From Clostridium sardiniense (GTDB lineage Bacteria > Bacillota > Clostridia > Clostridiales > Clostridiaceae), in contig NZ_JAFBDA010000006.1 of the NCBI RefSeq assembly GCF_016907995.1, positions 124,001 through 188,000 on the forward strand: a DNA stretch of 64,000 nucleotides, written 5' to 3'. Positions within the stretch are counted from its first letter, which is position 1. Each line of letters starts with the position of its first letter. Shown here piece after piece: positions 1 to 8,160 of the stretch. Position numbers and translations under genes: made by a program. A model generated the notes under the pieces. It was given only the letters and a program-made list of their open reading frames with translations, ran no database searches and was not told the origin of the DNA.

Positions 1-357
1 CAAGTTAAAGAATTATCTAAAATGGCTCTTGTACCAGGTATATTTAATATAAATGAGCCAGTAATATTTGGTTTACCAATTGTATTTAATCCACTTATGA
101 TTATACCATTTATTTTAGTTCCAATATTTGCAGTACTTATGACTTACTTCTCAATAACTTTAGGATTTATAGAACCATTCCTTGCAGTACAAGTACCTTG
201 GACAACACCACCTATAATATCAGGTTTCTTATTGTCCGGATGGCAAGGGGCTGTACTTCAAATAGCAATACTTGCTATGTCAATATTTATGTACCTTCCA
301 TTTGTTAAGTTACAAGATAAGGTATCTTATAATGAAGAGAATAAAGTTACTAATTAA
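1..357 (+). CDS. PTS system EIIC component, C-terminal part (lactose/cellobiose family)
   Basis: The reading frame is open from base 1, so the gene begins upstream of the window and only its last 118 residues are visible. The visible part is very hydrophobic, with about three membrane segments. It carries the NEPVIFGLPIVFNP stretch typical of the substrate-binding loop of cellobiose/lactose-type EIIC permeases, followed by a TTPPIISGF loop and a short charged tail. It would move a phosphorylated beta-glucoside or similar sugar across the membrane with EIIA/EIIB partners not seen here. A terminator follows, then a GntR regulator that may control this system. The exact sugar cannot be read from the fragment. 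Confidence 0.85.
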   Translation, partial: QVKELSKMALVPGIFNINEPVIFGLPIVFNPLMIIPFILVPIFAVLMTYFSITLGFIEPFLAVQVPWTTPPIISGFLLSGWQGAVLQIAILAMSIFMYLPFVKLQDKVSYNEENKVTN

Positions 358-393
358 TAATTGTATGTTAGCTTAATTAAATAACTTAAATAG

Positions 394-444
394 GCTTCTT
401 TACACTAAGTGTTATATAAAATATACTTATGTAAAGAGGCTTTT
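394..444 (+). terminator. Rho-independent terminator after the PTS gene
   Basis: GCTTCTTTACA pairs with TGTAAAGAGGC (one G-T pair) across an AT-rich loop, and TTTT follows. It separates the PTS gene from the regulator downstream. Confidence 0.75.
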
Positions 445-552
445 AATATTATATAAAAAGTTATATTAAGAGATTAAAATATTTGATAAAATACATAGAT
501 TGTAGAATTATCTATATGAGATTAAATATTAAAAGAAAGATGGAGTAGAGAT

Positions 553-1257
553 ATGGCGGTTAAATATAAACTAGTTTGTGATGAATTAGAAAAAGAGATA
601 TTAGAGGGAAAATATCCTTATAGTAGTAAATTACCAACAGAAGAAGAACTTATGAGAAAGTTTGATGTAAGCAGAAATACAATAAGAAAAGCGATAGAGA
701 TATTAGTTGATAGAGGATATATCTATCAGGTTCAAGGAAGTGGAATATTTTTAAGGGAATTTTCTAAGCCTGGATGTATACCTTTAAATGGAATGAGGGG
801 CTTAACTAAAGAATTTTCTAAGGATATTTTAACTAGTGAATTATTGGAGCTTAGTGTTATAAAAGCTGATTTAGAATTATCAGAGAAGATGAAATGTAAA
901 AATGGCACAGAAGTGTATCATATTAAGCGTACAAGATATTTAAACTCTGAGCCATATGCTTATGAGGAATCTTATTATAATAAAGATATAATTCCGTATT
1001 TAAATAAGGAAATTTGTGACGATTCAATATATGAGTATATTGAAACTGCATTAAAGTTAAATATTGGATTCGCAGATAAAATAGTATATTGTGAAAAATT
1101 AAATGAGGATGAAGCAAAACTTCTAGGATTAAATGAAGGTGATCCAACATTAGTTGTTGAAAATACAGCTTTTTTAAATACTGGATTAGTATTTAATGTA
1201 TCAAGAGAAAAGTATAATTATACTAAGACGAAGCTATTAAGCTTAGGTAAAAATTAA
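553..1257 (+). CDS. GntR-family transcriptional regulator with UTRA domain
   Basis: 234 aa, the usual length for the HutC/TreR subfamily. Residues about 5-70 form the GntR winged helix, including LPTEEELMRKFDVSRNTIRK and the wing GYIYQVQGSGIFL. Residues about 85-230 match a UTRA effector domain, a fold that binds small molecules such as sugar phosphates, with the family-typical YHIKRTRY and EESYYN segments. The start ATG is preceded by GGAG at 542-546. Placement just after a PTS permease suggests it represses that sugar locus in response to a phosphosugar. That link is inferred from context only. Confidence 0.88.
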   Translation: MAVKYKLVCDELEKEILEGKYPYSSKLPTEEELMRKFDVSRNTIRKAIEILVDRGYIYQVQGSGIFLREFSKPGCIPLNGMRGLTKEFSKDILTSELLELSVIKADLELSEKMKCKNGTEVYHIKRTRYLNSEPYAYEESYYNKDIIPYLNKEICDDSIYEYIETALKLNIGFADKIVYCEKLNEDEAKLLGLNEGDPTLVVENTAFLNTGLVFNVSREKYNYTKTKLLSLGKN

Positions 1258-1419
1258 AATTTAATATATATAATTATAAATTAAGTCAATATTGTGGTAT
1301 TAATAATCAAATTAGTGTAAGTATATCTATAAGATGTTAAGTATAATATAACTATAGATGTATTATGTATAGAAAAGTACAATCTTAGAATACAAATGTT
1401 ATAAGGGTAGGGAGTTAAA

Positions 1420-1983
1420 ATGACAGAAAAAGAAAAAATGTTAAATGGAGAATTATATTTGTCTTTTGGAGAGGAATTATTTAATGAAAGGCAACATGCA
1501 AAAGATGTTATTTTTGAATATAATTCATTGCCACCAAGAGAAGTGGAGAGAAGAAATGAATTACTAAAAGGTTTGTTAGGAAAGACAGGAGAAAAGTTTT
1601 TTATTGAACCACCATTTAGATGTGATTATGGATATAATATAGAACTTGGTGAAAATTGTTATATTAATTATAATTGTACAATATTAGATTGTGCTAAAGT
1701 TACAATTGGAAGGGATGTACTAATAGGACCTAATGTAAATATATTTGCAGCAGGACATCCAATATCACCAAAAAAAAGACTTGCAGAACTTGAGTATGCA
1801 TATCCAATAGAAATTGGAGATTGTGTTTGGATAGGTGGAGGAACAACTATAAATGCTGGAGTTAAAATTGGAAAGAATTCAGTAATTGGATCAGGTAGTG
1901 TTGTAACTAAAGATATTCCAGAAAATGTTGTAGCAGTTGGAAATCCATGCAAGGTTATAAAGCGCATTAATGAATTAGACTAG
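1420..1983 (+). CDS. maa: Maltose/galactoside O-acetyltransferase-like hexapeptide acetyltransferase
   Basis: 187 aa, typical of the Maa/LacA family that transfers acetyl from acetyl-CoA to sugars. The N-terminal maltose-acetyltransferase helix pair (residues 5-58, MLNGELYLSFGEEL) is followed by a left-handed beta-helix of hexapeptide repeats (about 70-183). The likely catalytic His is His113 in AAGHP. The CoA-contact tail GNPCKVIKRI is present. The ribosome binding site is GGGAG just before the ATG. It stands alone with its own terminator. Its position near a PTS gene suggests detoxification of surplus sugar, but the true substrate is unknown. Confidence 0.88.
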   Translation: MTEKEKMLNGELYLSFGEELFNERQHAKDVIFEYNSLPPREVERRNELLKGLLGKTGEKFFIEPPFRCDYGYNIELGENCYINYNCTILDCAKVTIGRDVLIGPNVNIFAAGHPISPKKRLAELEYAYPIEIGDCVWIGGGTTINAGVKIGKNSVIGSGSVVTKDIPENVVAVGNPCKVIKRINELD

Positions 1984-2010
1984 TTATAAAATTTTATAAA
2001 TTATAGACTA

Positions 2011-2045
2011 AAACAAGTGTAGAAATTTTTCTATACTTGTTTTTG
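2011..2045 (+). terminator. Rho-independent terminator after maa
   Basis: AAACAAGTGTAGAAA pairs with TTTCTATACTTGTTT, with a U-rich tail extending beyond the stem. Confidence 0.85.
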
Positions 2046-2123
2046 TTTTCATTTTGTTTTAATCTTCATAAAATCTACAAAAGTTTAATTTAGTATTATA
2101 TCTATAATAAACTGGAGAAAGGG

Positions 2124-2627
2124 ATGATTTTTCTGAAGAAACATAAAAAGATAATAGGAGGAATCCTAGTAGTAGCAGTGCTTATAGGTTCTATAACATT
2201 TATTAAAGTTTTAAACAAGAGTAATGAGGAAGAGAATAAGAGTAAGAGAGTAGAAGATGATATAAATGATGAATATAGACATGTTAAAGCAAAAGGAAAC
2301 CTAATTAAGAAAAGTTTTGATGGTAGTTTTCTAAATCCAATAGTAACATTAGCTGAAGAAAGTTCAAGCTTTAAAATTGAAATAGATGGATTAAAAAAAG
2401 ATGATAAACCAATGATTATAAATACATTTACAGGTGATACTGTAGAAATGAAAAATGAAGGAGGGGGTAGATTTTCTTTAGATATGAGCATGGAAGTATC
2501 TAAAGATTATGCAGTTCTTTTAAATAACAGGTTAATTGGAGCTACTAGAGTAGTTCCAGGTTATGATAAAATAAATGTAGAAGAAGTATATAATGACGCT
2601 ATAAAAAGATTAACTTGCGCATTTTAA
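2124..2627 (+). CDS. Membrane-anchored protein of unknown function in a thiol-redox operon
   Basis: 167 aa; the family is not recognised. A basic N-terminus (KKHKK) and one membrane segment (about residues 10-27) are followed by a charged, Glu/Lys-rich linker. A compact extracytoplasmic domain of about 100 residues ends in a Cys (Cys165) two residues from the C-terminus. The domain holds short beta-like segments (FKIEIDGL, PMIINTFTGDTVEMKN). GGAGAAAGGG at 2113-2122 serves as ribosome binding site. The next gene, ccdA, starts 12 nt after the stop, so all three genes are probably co-transcribed. It may work with the CcdA/TlpA thiol system, for example as a substrate or partner. That role is inferred from context. 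Confidence 0.7.
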   Translation: MIFLKKHKKIIGGILVVAVLIGSITFIKVLNKSNEEENKSKRVEDDINDEYRHVKAKGNLIKKSFDGSFLNPIVTLAEESSSFKIEIDGLKKDDKPMIINTFTGDTVEMKNEGGGRFSLDMSMEVSKDYAVLLNNRLIGATRVVPGYDKINVEEVYNDAIKRLTCAF

Positions 2628-2639
2628 TTGGAGGGGTAT

Positions 2640-3314
2640 ATGAATTATATAATACTATTTCTAGAAGGTATAATAACCTTTATTTCACCATGTATATTGC
2701 CAATGGTTCCTATATACATTTCTTATTTTATGGGAAGTGATGAGGAGAAGAATAAAAATGTTGCACTTAGAAATTCTATTGCATTTGTTCTAGGATTTTC
2801 TATATTATTTACTATATTTGGGGCATTAGCTGGAACTTTTGGAAGTGTTATTAATGAATATATGAAATTATTTAATGTTATTTCAGGTATTTTATTAATC
2901 ATATTTGGACTTAATTATATAGGAATATTAAAAATTCAATTATTACAAAGAACTTTTAAATTGAAAAGTAATATAGGAAAGAAAAATGGATTAGTTTCAG
3001 CTATATTATTTGGAATGATATTTGCAGTAGGATGGACACCTTGTGTAGGACCTTTTTTAGGATCAGCACTTATGATAGCAGCAAACTCACAATATCATAT
3101 GGAAGGAATATTCATGCTCTTAACATATAGTTTAGGACTTGGACTTCCATTTATACTATCAGCATTATTAATTGATTCTTTAAAAAATACATTTAGTTTT
3201 ATAAAGAAAAATTATAAGATAATAAATATAATATCAGGAATTTTATTAATTATCATAGGAATAATGATGATGACAGGATATTTAAATTTACTATTATCAC
3301 TACTAACATTTTAA
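2640..3314 (+). CDS. ccdA: Cytochrome c biogenesis/thiol transporter CcdA
   Basis: 224 aa with about six membrane segments, the normal size of the short CcdA family, which carries electrons from cytoplasmic thioredoxin to extracytoplasmic thiol proteins. The paired membrane cysteines of the family are Cys18 in ISPCILPMVP and Cys135 in GWTPCVGPFLG. The ATG at 2640 is chosen because GGAGGGG lies 5-10 nt upstream; an in-frame TTG at 2628 lacks a ribosome binding site. It is followed 15 nt later by a TlpA-like thioredoxin, its expected partner. No cytochrome c maturation genes are nearby, so a general disulfide-reduction role is more likely than cytochrome assembly. Confidence 0.93.
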   Translation: MNYIILFLEGIITFISPCILPMVPIYISYFMGSDEEKNKNVALRNSIAFVLGFSILFTIFGALAGTFGSVINEYMKLFNVISGILLIIFGLNYIGILKIQLLQRTFKLKSNIGKKNGLVSAILFGMIFAVGWTPCVGPFLGSALMIAANSQYHMEGIFMLLTYSLGLGLPFILSALLIDSLKNTFSFIKKNYKIINIISGILLIIIGIMMMTGYLNLLLSLLTF

Positions 3315-3329
3315 GGGGAGATTTTAAAA

Positions 3330-3929
3330 ATGAATGAAAAAAAGAGGTTAATATATATAATTATAGTTTTCGTTGCATTAATAGCCATCGGAGGAGTTTC
3401 TTATAAATATTTATCTAATAAATATTCTAAAGATGAAATAGAAAATCAGATGCCAAAGCAAGGGTCTATAGGTAACGAATCAAATAATAATATCAATAAT
3501 GTTACTAAGGCTCCTGATTTTACTGTTTATAATGAAGAAGGAAAGGCTGTTAAATTATCTGATTATAAAGGTAAAAAAGCAGTAGTTGTAAACTTCTGGG
3601 CAAGTTGGTGTCCACCATGCAAGTATGAAATGCCATATTTCCAAAAAGCAAACGATAAGTATAAAGGTAAAGAGGTTGAAATACTTATGGTAAATCTTAC
3701 TGATGGAAGTAGAGAAACAAAAAAGACTGCGCTTGAGTTTATGAAAGAAAGTAAATATAATATGAATGTGTTATTTGATACAGAGTTAAATGCAGCAAAA
3801 ATATATGGAATACAAGCATTACCAAGAACTTTATTTATAGATAAAGACGGTAATTTAGTAAATGATCATACAGGACTTATTACTCAAGATATGCTTGATG
3901 ATAATATAGATGATCTTATAGGAAAATAA
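3330..3929 (+). CDS. TlpA/ResA-like membrane-anchored thioredoxin
   Basis: 199 aa. An N-terminal membrane anchor (residues 7-24) is followed by an Asn/Ser-rich linker and a thioredoxin fold (about 60-198). The active site is WCPPC (Cys94, Cys97), and the cis-proline loop is in QALPRTLFID. WCPPC is common in TlpA/ResA proteins that reduce disulfides outside the membrane. It would receive electrons from the adjacent CcdA. GGGGAG at 3314-3319 is the ribosome binding site. The substrates are not evident. The preceding membrane protein, which has a C-terminal Cys, is one candidate. Confidence 0.9.
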   Translation: MNEKKRLIYIIIVFVALIAIGGVSYKYLSNKYSKDEIENQMPKQGSIGNESNNNINNVTKAPDFTVYNEEGKAVKLSDYKGKKAVVVNFWASWCPPCKYEMPYFQKANDKYKGKEVEILMVNLTDGSRETKKTALEFMKESKYNMNVLFDTELNAAKIYGIQALPRTLFIDKDGNLVNDHTGLITQDMLDDNIDDLIGK

Positions 3930-3943
3930 AAGATTTATATAAT

Positions 3944-3976
3944 AAAAAATCAGTTATATATTAGACTGATTTTTTG
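3944..3976 (+). terminator. Rho-independent terminator after the CcdA/TlpA operon
   Basis: AAAAAATCAGT pairs with ACTGATTTTTT around a short AT-rich loop. Confidence 0.85.
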
Positions 3977-4016
3977 TTATATAATTAGATAATTTAAAGC
4001 GCTGGAGGATAATTAA

Positions 4017-4700
4017 ATGAGAGAAAACATACTCATAGTTGATGATGAATTTAAGATATTAGAGGTTGTTAAAATTTATTTAGAAAAAGAAGGATATATA
4101 GTATATACAGCAGGTAATGGTATAGATGCTCTTAAAATATTTGAAAAAAATAATATAGATTTAATGGTTTTAGATCTTATGTTGCCGGATATATCAGGTG
4201 AAGAGGTATGCGGAAAGATAAGGGAATTGTCAGATGTTCCAATTATTATGTTAACTGCAAAATGTGATGAGGATAATATATTAAATGGATTTAATATAGG
4301 TACGGATGATTATATAACTAAACCATTTAGTCCCAAACAGTTAGTTGCAAGAGTTAATGCTGTATTAAAGAGATGTGGGAATTTAAATGAAAATAAATTA
4401 GTGTTTAGAAATGGTGACCTTATTATAGATATAGATAAATTTGAGGTTACTAAAAATAATAAAATAGTTAATCTTACTGCCTCAGAATTTAAAATTTTAT
4501 TAGAACTTGCAAGAAATACTAAAAAGGTTTTTACAAGATCAGAACTTATAGATAAGGTTATAGGGGAAGAGAATTATGTATATGACAGAATAATTGATTC
4601 TCATATAAAAAATATAAGAGCGAAAATAGAAGACGGAAGTAAAGGAAATAAATATATAATAACAGTGCATGGTATAGGATATAAGTTTGGTGGTGAATAA
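4017..4700 (+). CDS. OmpR/PhoB-family response regulator
   Basis: 227 aa. The receiver domain (1-115) carries Asp9/Asp10, the phospho-acceptor Asp53 (LMVLDLMLPD), Thr80 and Lys102 (TKPF). The winged-helix output domain (about 130-225) ends in the typical GIGYKF strand. GGAGG at 4004-4008 is the ribosome binding site. The cognate kinase starts 5 nt after the stop codon. Targets may include the thiol-redox operon upstream or the ABC exporter downstream, where spaced direct repeats occur at 6229-6264. Both ideas rest on position alone. Confidence 0.92.
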   Translation: MRENILIVDDEFKILEVVKIYLEKEGYIVYTAGNGIDALKIFEKNNIDLMVLDLMLPDISGEEVCGKIRELSDVPIIMLTAKCDEDNILNGFNIGTDDYITKPFSPKQLVARVNAVLKRCGNLNENKLVFRNGDLIIDIDKFEVTKNNKIVNLTASEFKILLELARNTKKVFTRSELIDKVIGEENYVYDRIIDSHIKNIRAKIEDGSKGNKYIITVHGIGYKFGGE

Positions 4701-4705
4701 ATATT

Positions 4706-6091
4706 TTGAATAAGTTAAAGCATAGACTTACTTTAATTTTTATACTATTTTCTTTGGTAATAATATTTTTAATTGGAATACTCGCAAATATCTCCATAAA
4801 ATCTAATTTTAATAAGTACATAGAAGATAGTATAGATAAAAGAAAAGATGAAATAGTTAAATCTATAGAAAATAATTATAAATCAGAAGAATGGAATAAA
4901 GATAATATAAACACCATAGGTTTAGATGCAATTGAAAATGGATTAATTATTAAAATTAAAGATAATAATGGCAATGTTATTTGGAATGCTAGAGAAATTA
5001 ATAATTTATTATGTGAGTCAGTATTAAAAAAGATTAGAAGTAATACAAATAAGATTAATCCAAGACTAAAAGAAGGAAATACAATAGACAATATAAATCT
5101 TACAAAAGATAATAGAGATATAGGGACTTTAAGTATAGAGTATATAGGACCATTTTATTACAATGAATCAGATTTAATTTTCTTTGAAACACTAAATAGA
5201 GTATTAATTATTGTTGGAGGATTAGCGATAATTATTTCGGTAATAATTGGATTTAGTATATCTCACAATATAAGCAAGCCGGTATTAAAAGTAATAAAGG
5301 CAACAAATCTTATAGCAGAAGGAAATTACTCTCATAAAATTAATGTTAAAAATAATATAAGAGAGATGAATCAAATGATTAACTCTGTGAATAAGCTAGC
5401 AGATAATCTAGAGGAACAAGATAAATTAAGAAAAATTTTAACTAGGGACATATCTCATGAATTAAGAACTCCTCTTACTACAATACAAATACAGGTTGAA
5501 GCTTTAATTGACGGGGTGCTTGAGCCATCGGAGGAAAGATTAAAGAGTATATTTGATGAGATTCAAAGGCTTAATAGGTTAGTTGAATCTTTAGAAAAGT
5601 TAGCTAGATATGAGAGTGATTCATTAGTATTAAATAAAGAAAAAACTAATATTAAAGACTTAATAGAGACTCTTCTAGTTAATTTTGAAAAACAGTTCTT
5701 AGATAAAAATATAAAGATAGAATTAAACTTAGAAGATATTATATGTGATATTGATAAAGATAAAATAAGTCAAGCTATAATAAATATAATATCTAATAGT
5801 ATTAAGTATACAGTAGAACAAGGATATATAGAAATATCAGATTATAGAGATAAAAGTAAAACCTATATATCTATAAAAGACAATGGTATAGGTATTGATG
5901 AAAAAAATATAAAGTATATTTTTGAAAGGTTCTATAGAGCAGATGAATCTAGAACTAGATCATCAGGTGGAGTTGGAGTTGGACTTACAATATCAAAAGC
6001 GATAGTTGAAGCTCATGGTGGAGATATAAAAGTAAAGAGTAAAATTAATAAAGGAAGTGAATTTGTAATAGAGATACCAAATTCCATATAA
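4706..6091 (+). CDS. Sensor histidine kinase
   Basis: 461 aa, starting at TTG 4706 directly after the regulator and probably translationally coupled; only a weak GGTGG lies upstream. Membrane segments at about 9-28 and 165-184 flank an extracytoplasmic sensing region of about 135 residues. HAMP (about 185-238) leads to a HisKA dimerisation helix with phospho-acceptor His251 in ISHELRTP. The ATPase domain shows the N box (NIISNSIKY), G1 (DNGIGID), F box (FERFYR) and G2 (GVGVGLTIS). All catalytic motifs are intact. The sensor region has no recognised domain, so the signal is unknown. Confidence 0.92.
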   Translation: MNKLKHRLTLIFILFSLVIIFLIGILANISIKSNFNKYIEDSIDKRKDEIVKSIENNYKSEEWNKDNINTIGLDAIENGLIIKIKDNNGNVIWNAREINNLLCESVLKKIRSNTNKINPRLKEGNTIDNINLTKDNRDIGTLSIEYIGPFYYNESDLIFFETLNRVLIIVGGLAIIISVIIGFSISHNISKPVLKVIKATNLIAEGNYSHKINVKNNIREMNQMINSVNKLADNLEEQDKLRKILTRDISHELRTPLTTIQIQVEALIDGVLEPSEERLKSIFDEIQRLNRLVESLEKLARYESDSLVLNKEKTNIKDLIETLLVNFEKQFLDKNIKIELNLEDIICDIDKDKISQAIINIISNSIKYTVEQGYIEISDYRDKSKTYISIKDNGIGIDEKNIKYIFERFYRADESRTRSSGGVGVGLTISKAIVEAHGGDIKVKSKINKGSEFVIEIPNSI

Positions 6092-6095
6092 AATG

Positions 6096-6143
6096 ATAAG
6101 CGCAATGTTATGTATTATTTGCATAATATTACGCTTATTTATT
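6096..6143 (+). terminator. Rho-independent terminator after the two-component system
   Basis: ATAAGCG plus AATGTTATG pairs imperfectly with CATAATATT plus CGCTTAT, followed by a T/A-rich tail. Confidence 0.75.
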
Positions 6144-6228
6144 TTACTAGTATTTTTTATCAAGATTAGAGCTAATAAATTAATTATAAATAGATATTTA
6201 AATAAGTCATTAACTTAGAAATAAAATT

Positions 6229-6264
6229 TGAAAAAATTATAGAAAAGCTGAAAAAATTATAGAA
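6229..6264. repeat. Two 16-bp direct repeats at a 20-bp period upstream of the ABC exporter
   Basis: TGAAAAAATTATAGAA occurs exactly at 6229-6244 and again at 6249-6264, 100 bp before the exporter start. A 20-bp period puts both copies on the same face of the helix. Direct repeats are a common binding pattern of OmpR-family regulators, and such a regulator lies immediately upstream. The sequence is almost pure AT, so chance repetition is possible. Confidence 0.4.
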
Positions 6265-6363
6265 TAAGTCTTTAAAAAGATAAAATGTTATAGAAAAATA
6301 TGTAAAAAGAAATATTGTATAGTAAAATTAATTTGTAATCAGAAAAAGAGAGGGGAATATTTT

Positions 6364-8160
6364 ATGGGGGATATAAAAATAAGTGGAAAAATAATTGAAG
6401 TGATAACGATACCATTTAAATTTGCACCAATATATTCTATTATAATTGCTTTACAAAAAATATTGCAGGGATTAATTCCTACATTTCAATTAGTAGCTAT
6501 AGCAAAGTTTTTAGATACAGCTATAGGTGTAGTTAATGGAACTTATAATAAAAACGAAATTATAATACCACTTATAACAATTGTAATGCTGATTGCTTTT
6601 GATTGGATTTCTCAGCAGTTAGTAGGTTTTGTTGAAGTGAGGCTTGAATTAAGACTTAGAGAAAAGCTTAGGGGATTAATAACAGAAAAAAAAGCGAAGC
6701 TTAAGTATAAATATATAGAAGATAAAGAAGCTTGGAATTTAATATCAAGGATATCTGAAGATCCTGAATTAAAATGTAAGAGTGCTTATATAGATTTATT
6801 AGATTCAATATCATTAATAGTAAGAGTAACAGGTTTAATTTTTATACTTATTACAAAAGTGTGGTGGGCAGCCTTATTAATCTTGGCAATATCTATTCCA
6901 TTATTTTATTTATCTATAAAATCAGGGAAAGCAAACTATGATGCTTTTAGAGAGATGGCTGAATATAGAAGGGAATCAGATTATATAGGTGATGTTATTA
7001 CAGGAAGAGAAGCGGCAGATGAAAGAGCTTTATTTAGATATACAAGTGAGCTTAATAAAAAATGGCTTAAACTATATGAGAAAGTAAGAAAACATCAGTT
7101 AAAAATAGAACTTAAATGGTTTGCTAAGATGAAACTTGGAGGTATAATAACTGCTTTAATTTCAATAATCATAGTGGTTATACTTTTAGTGCCAGTAAAA
7201 AATGGATTATTAACAGTTGGTATGTTTATATCTATAAGTAGCTCAGTATTTGATATTATTCAAATAATGTCATGGCAATTAACAGCCTATACCGAAAATC
7301 TTGTAAAGAATAGAGAGCACTTAAAAGATTTAGCTAAGTTTATGAATTTAGCAGAAAGTATAGGTGCAATAGATAAACCAACTATAGGTAGTGTTAAATT
7401 AGAAAGATTAGAATTTAAGAATGTATCATTTAAATATCCTGGTACAGAAAAGTATATACTTAAAGATTTATCATTTGTAATAGAAGAAGGAAAACATTAT
7501 TCCTTTGTAGGAATAAATGGAGCAGGAAAAACTACTATAACTAAAATAATAACAGGATTATATGATGAATTTGAAGGAGATATTTTAATAAATGGAAGAG
7601 ATATAAAAGAGTATAGGCAATGTGAGCTTAAAGAATTAACTTCTGTAGTTTATCAAGATTTTGCAAAGTATTCTATTTCGATTAAAGATAATATAGCTTT
7701 GGGAAATTTAGAGTGTATGCATGATAAGTTAAAAGAAAAGGAGCTTAAAGAGGCAATAAATATTGTAGAGTTAGATGATGTAGTAGATAAATTAGATAAA
7801 GGATTAGAAACAAATCTTGGGAAGATAAAAAGTGATGGACTTGATATATCAGGTGGTCAATGGCAACGTATAGCAATGGCAAGAGCTATTGTAAGTAATG
7901 CTTCATTAAGAATACTAGATGAACCAACAGCTGCCTTAGATCCTATAAGTGAAAGTAATGTTTATGAAAAGTTTGAGAAAATAAGTAAAGGACAAACTAC
8001 TATCTTTATAAGTCATAGATTAGGTTCAACTAAATTAGCAGATGAGATATTTGTTATAGAAAATGGTTCGATAATAGAGACGGGAAATCATGAGGATTTA
8101 ATAAGTATGGCTGGAAAGTATGCTAATATGTATGAAAGTCAAAGGAGTTGGTATTTATGA
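6364..8160 (+). CDS. ABC exporter half-transporter (membrane plus ATPase domain), subunit 1
   Basis: 598 aa. A six-helix-type membrane domain (about 15-320) is fused to an ATPase domain. The ATPase has Walker A GINGAGKTT (about 382-390), Q-loop VYQDF, signature ISGGQWQR (about 495), Walker B LRILDEPTAALD with the catalytic Glu, and H-loop ISHRLGS, so it looks hydrolysis-competent. The stop overlaps the start of the next gene as ATGA, so the two products very likely form a heterodimer. Related exporters move peptides, lipids or drugs. There is no peptidase domain and no precursor peptide gene nearby, so the substrate is unknown. AGAGGGG at 6350-6356 is the ribosome binding site. Confidence 0.9.
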   Translation: MGDIKISGKIIEVITIPFKFAPIYSIIIALQKILQGLIPTFQLVAIAKFLDTAIGVVNGTYNKNEIIIPLITIVMLIAFDWISQQLVGFVEVRLELRLREKLRGLITEKKAKLKYKYIEDKEAWNLISRISEDPELKCKSAYIDLLDSISLIVRVTGLIFILITKVWWAALLILAISIPLFYLSIKSGKANYDAFREMAEYRRESDYIGDVITGREAADERALFRYTSELNKKWLKLYEKVRKHQLKIELKWFAKMKLGGIITALISIIIVVILLVPVKNGLLTVGMFISISSSVFDIIQIMSWQLTAYTENLVKNREHLKDLAKFMNLAESIGAIDKPTIGSVKLERLEFKNVSFKYPGTEKYILKDLSFVIEEGKHYSFVGINGAGKTTITKIITGLYDEFEGDILINGRDIKEYRQCELKELTSVVYQDFAKYSISIKDNIALGNLECMHDKLKEKELKEAINIVELDDVVDKLDKGLETNLGKIKSDGLDISGGQWQRIAMARAIVSNASLRILDEPTAALDPISESNVYEKFEKISKGQTTIFISHRLGSTKLADEIFVIENGSIIETGNHEDLISMAGKYANMYESQRSWYL

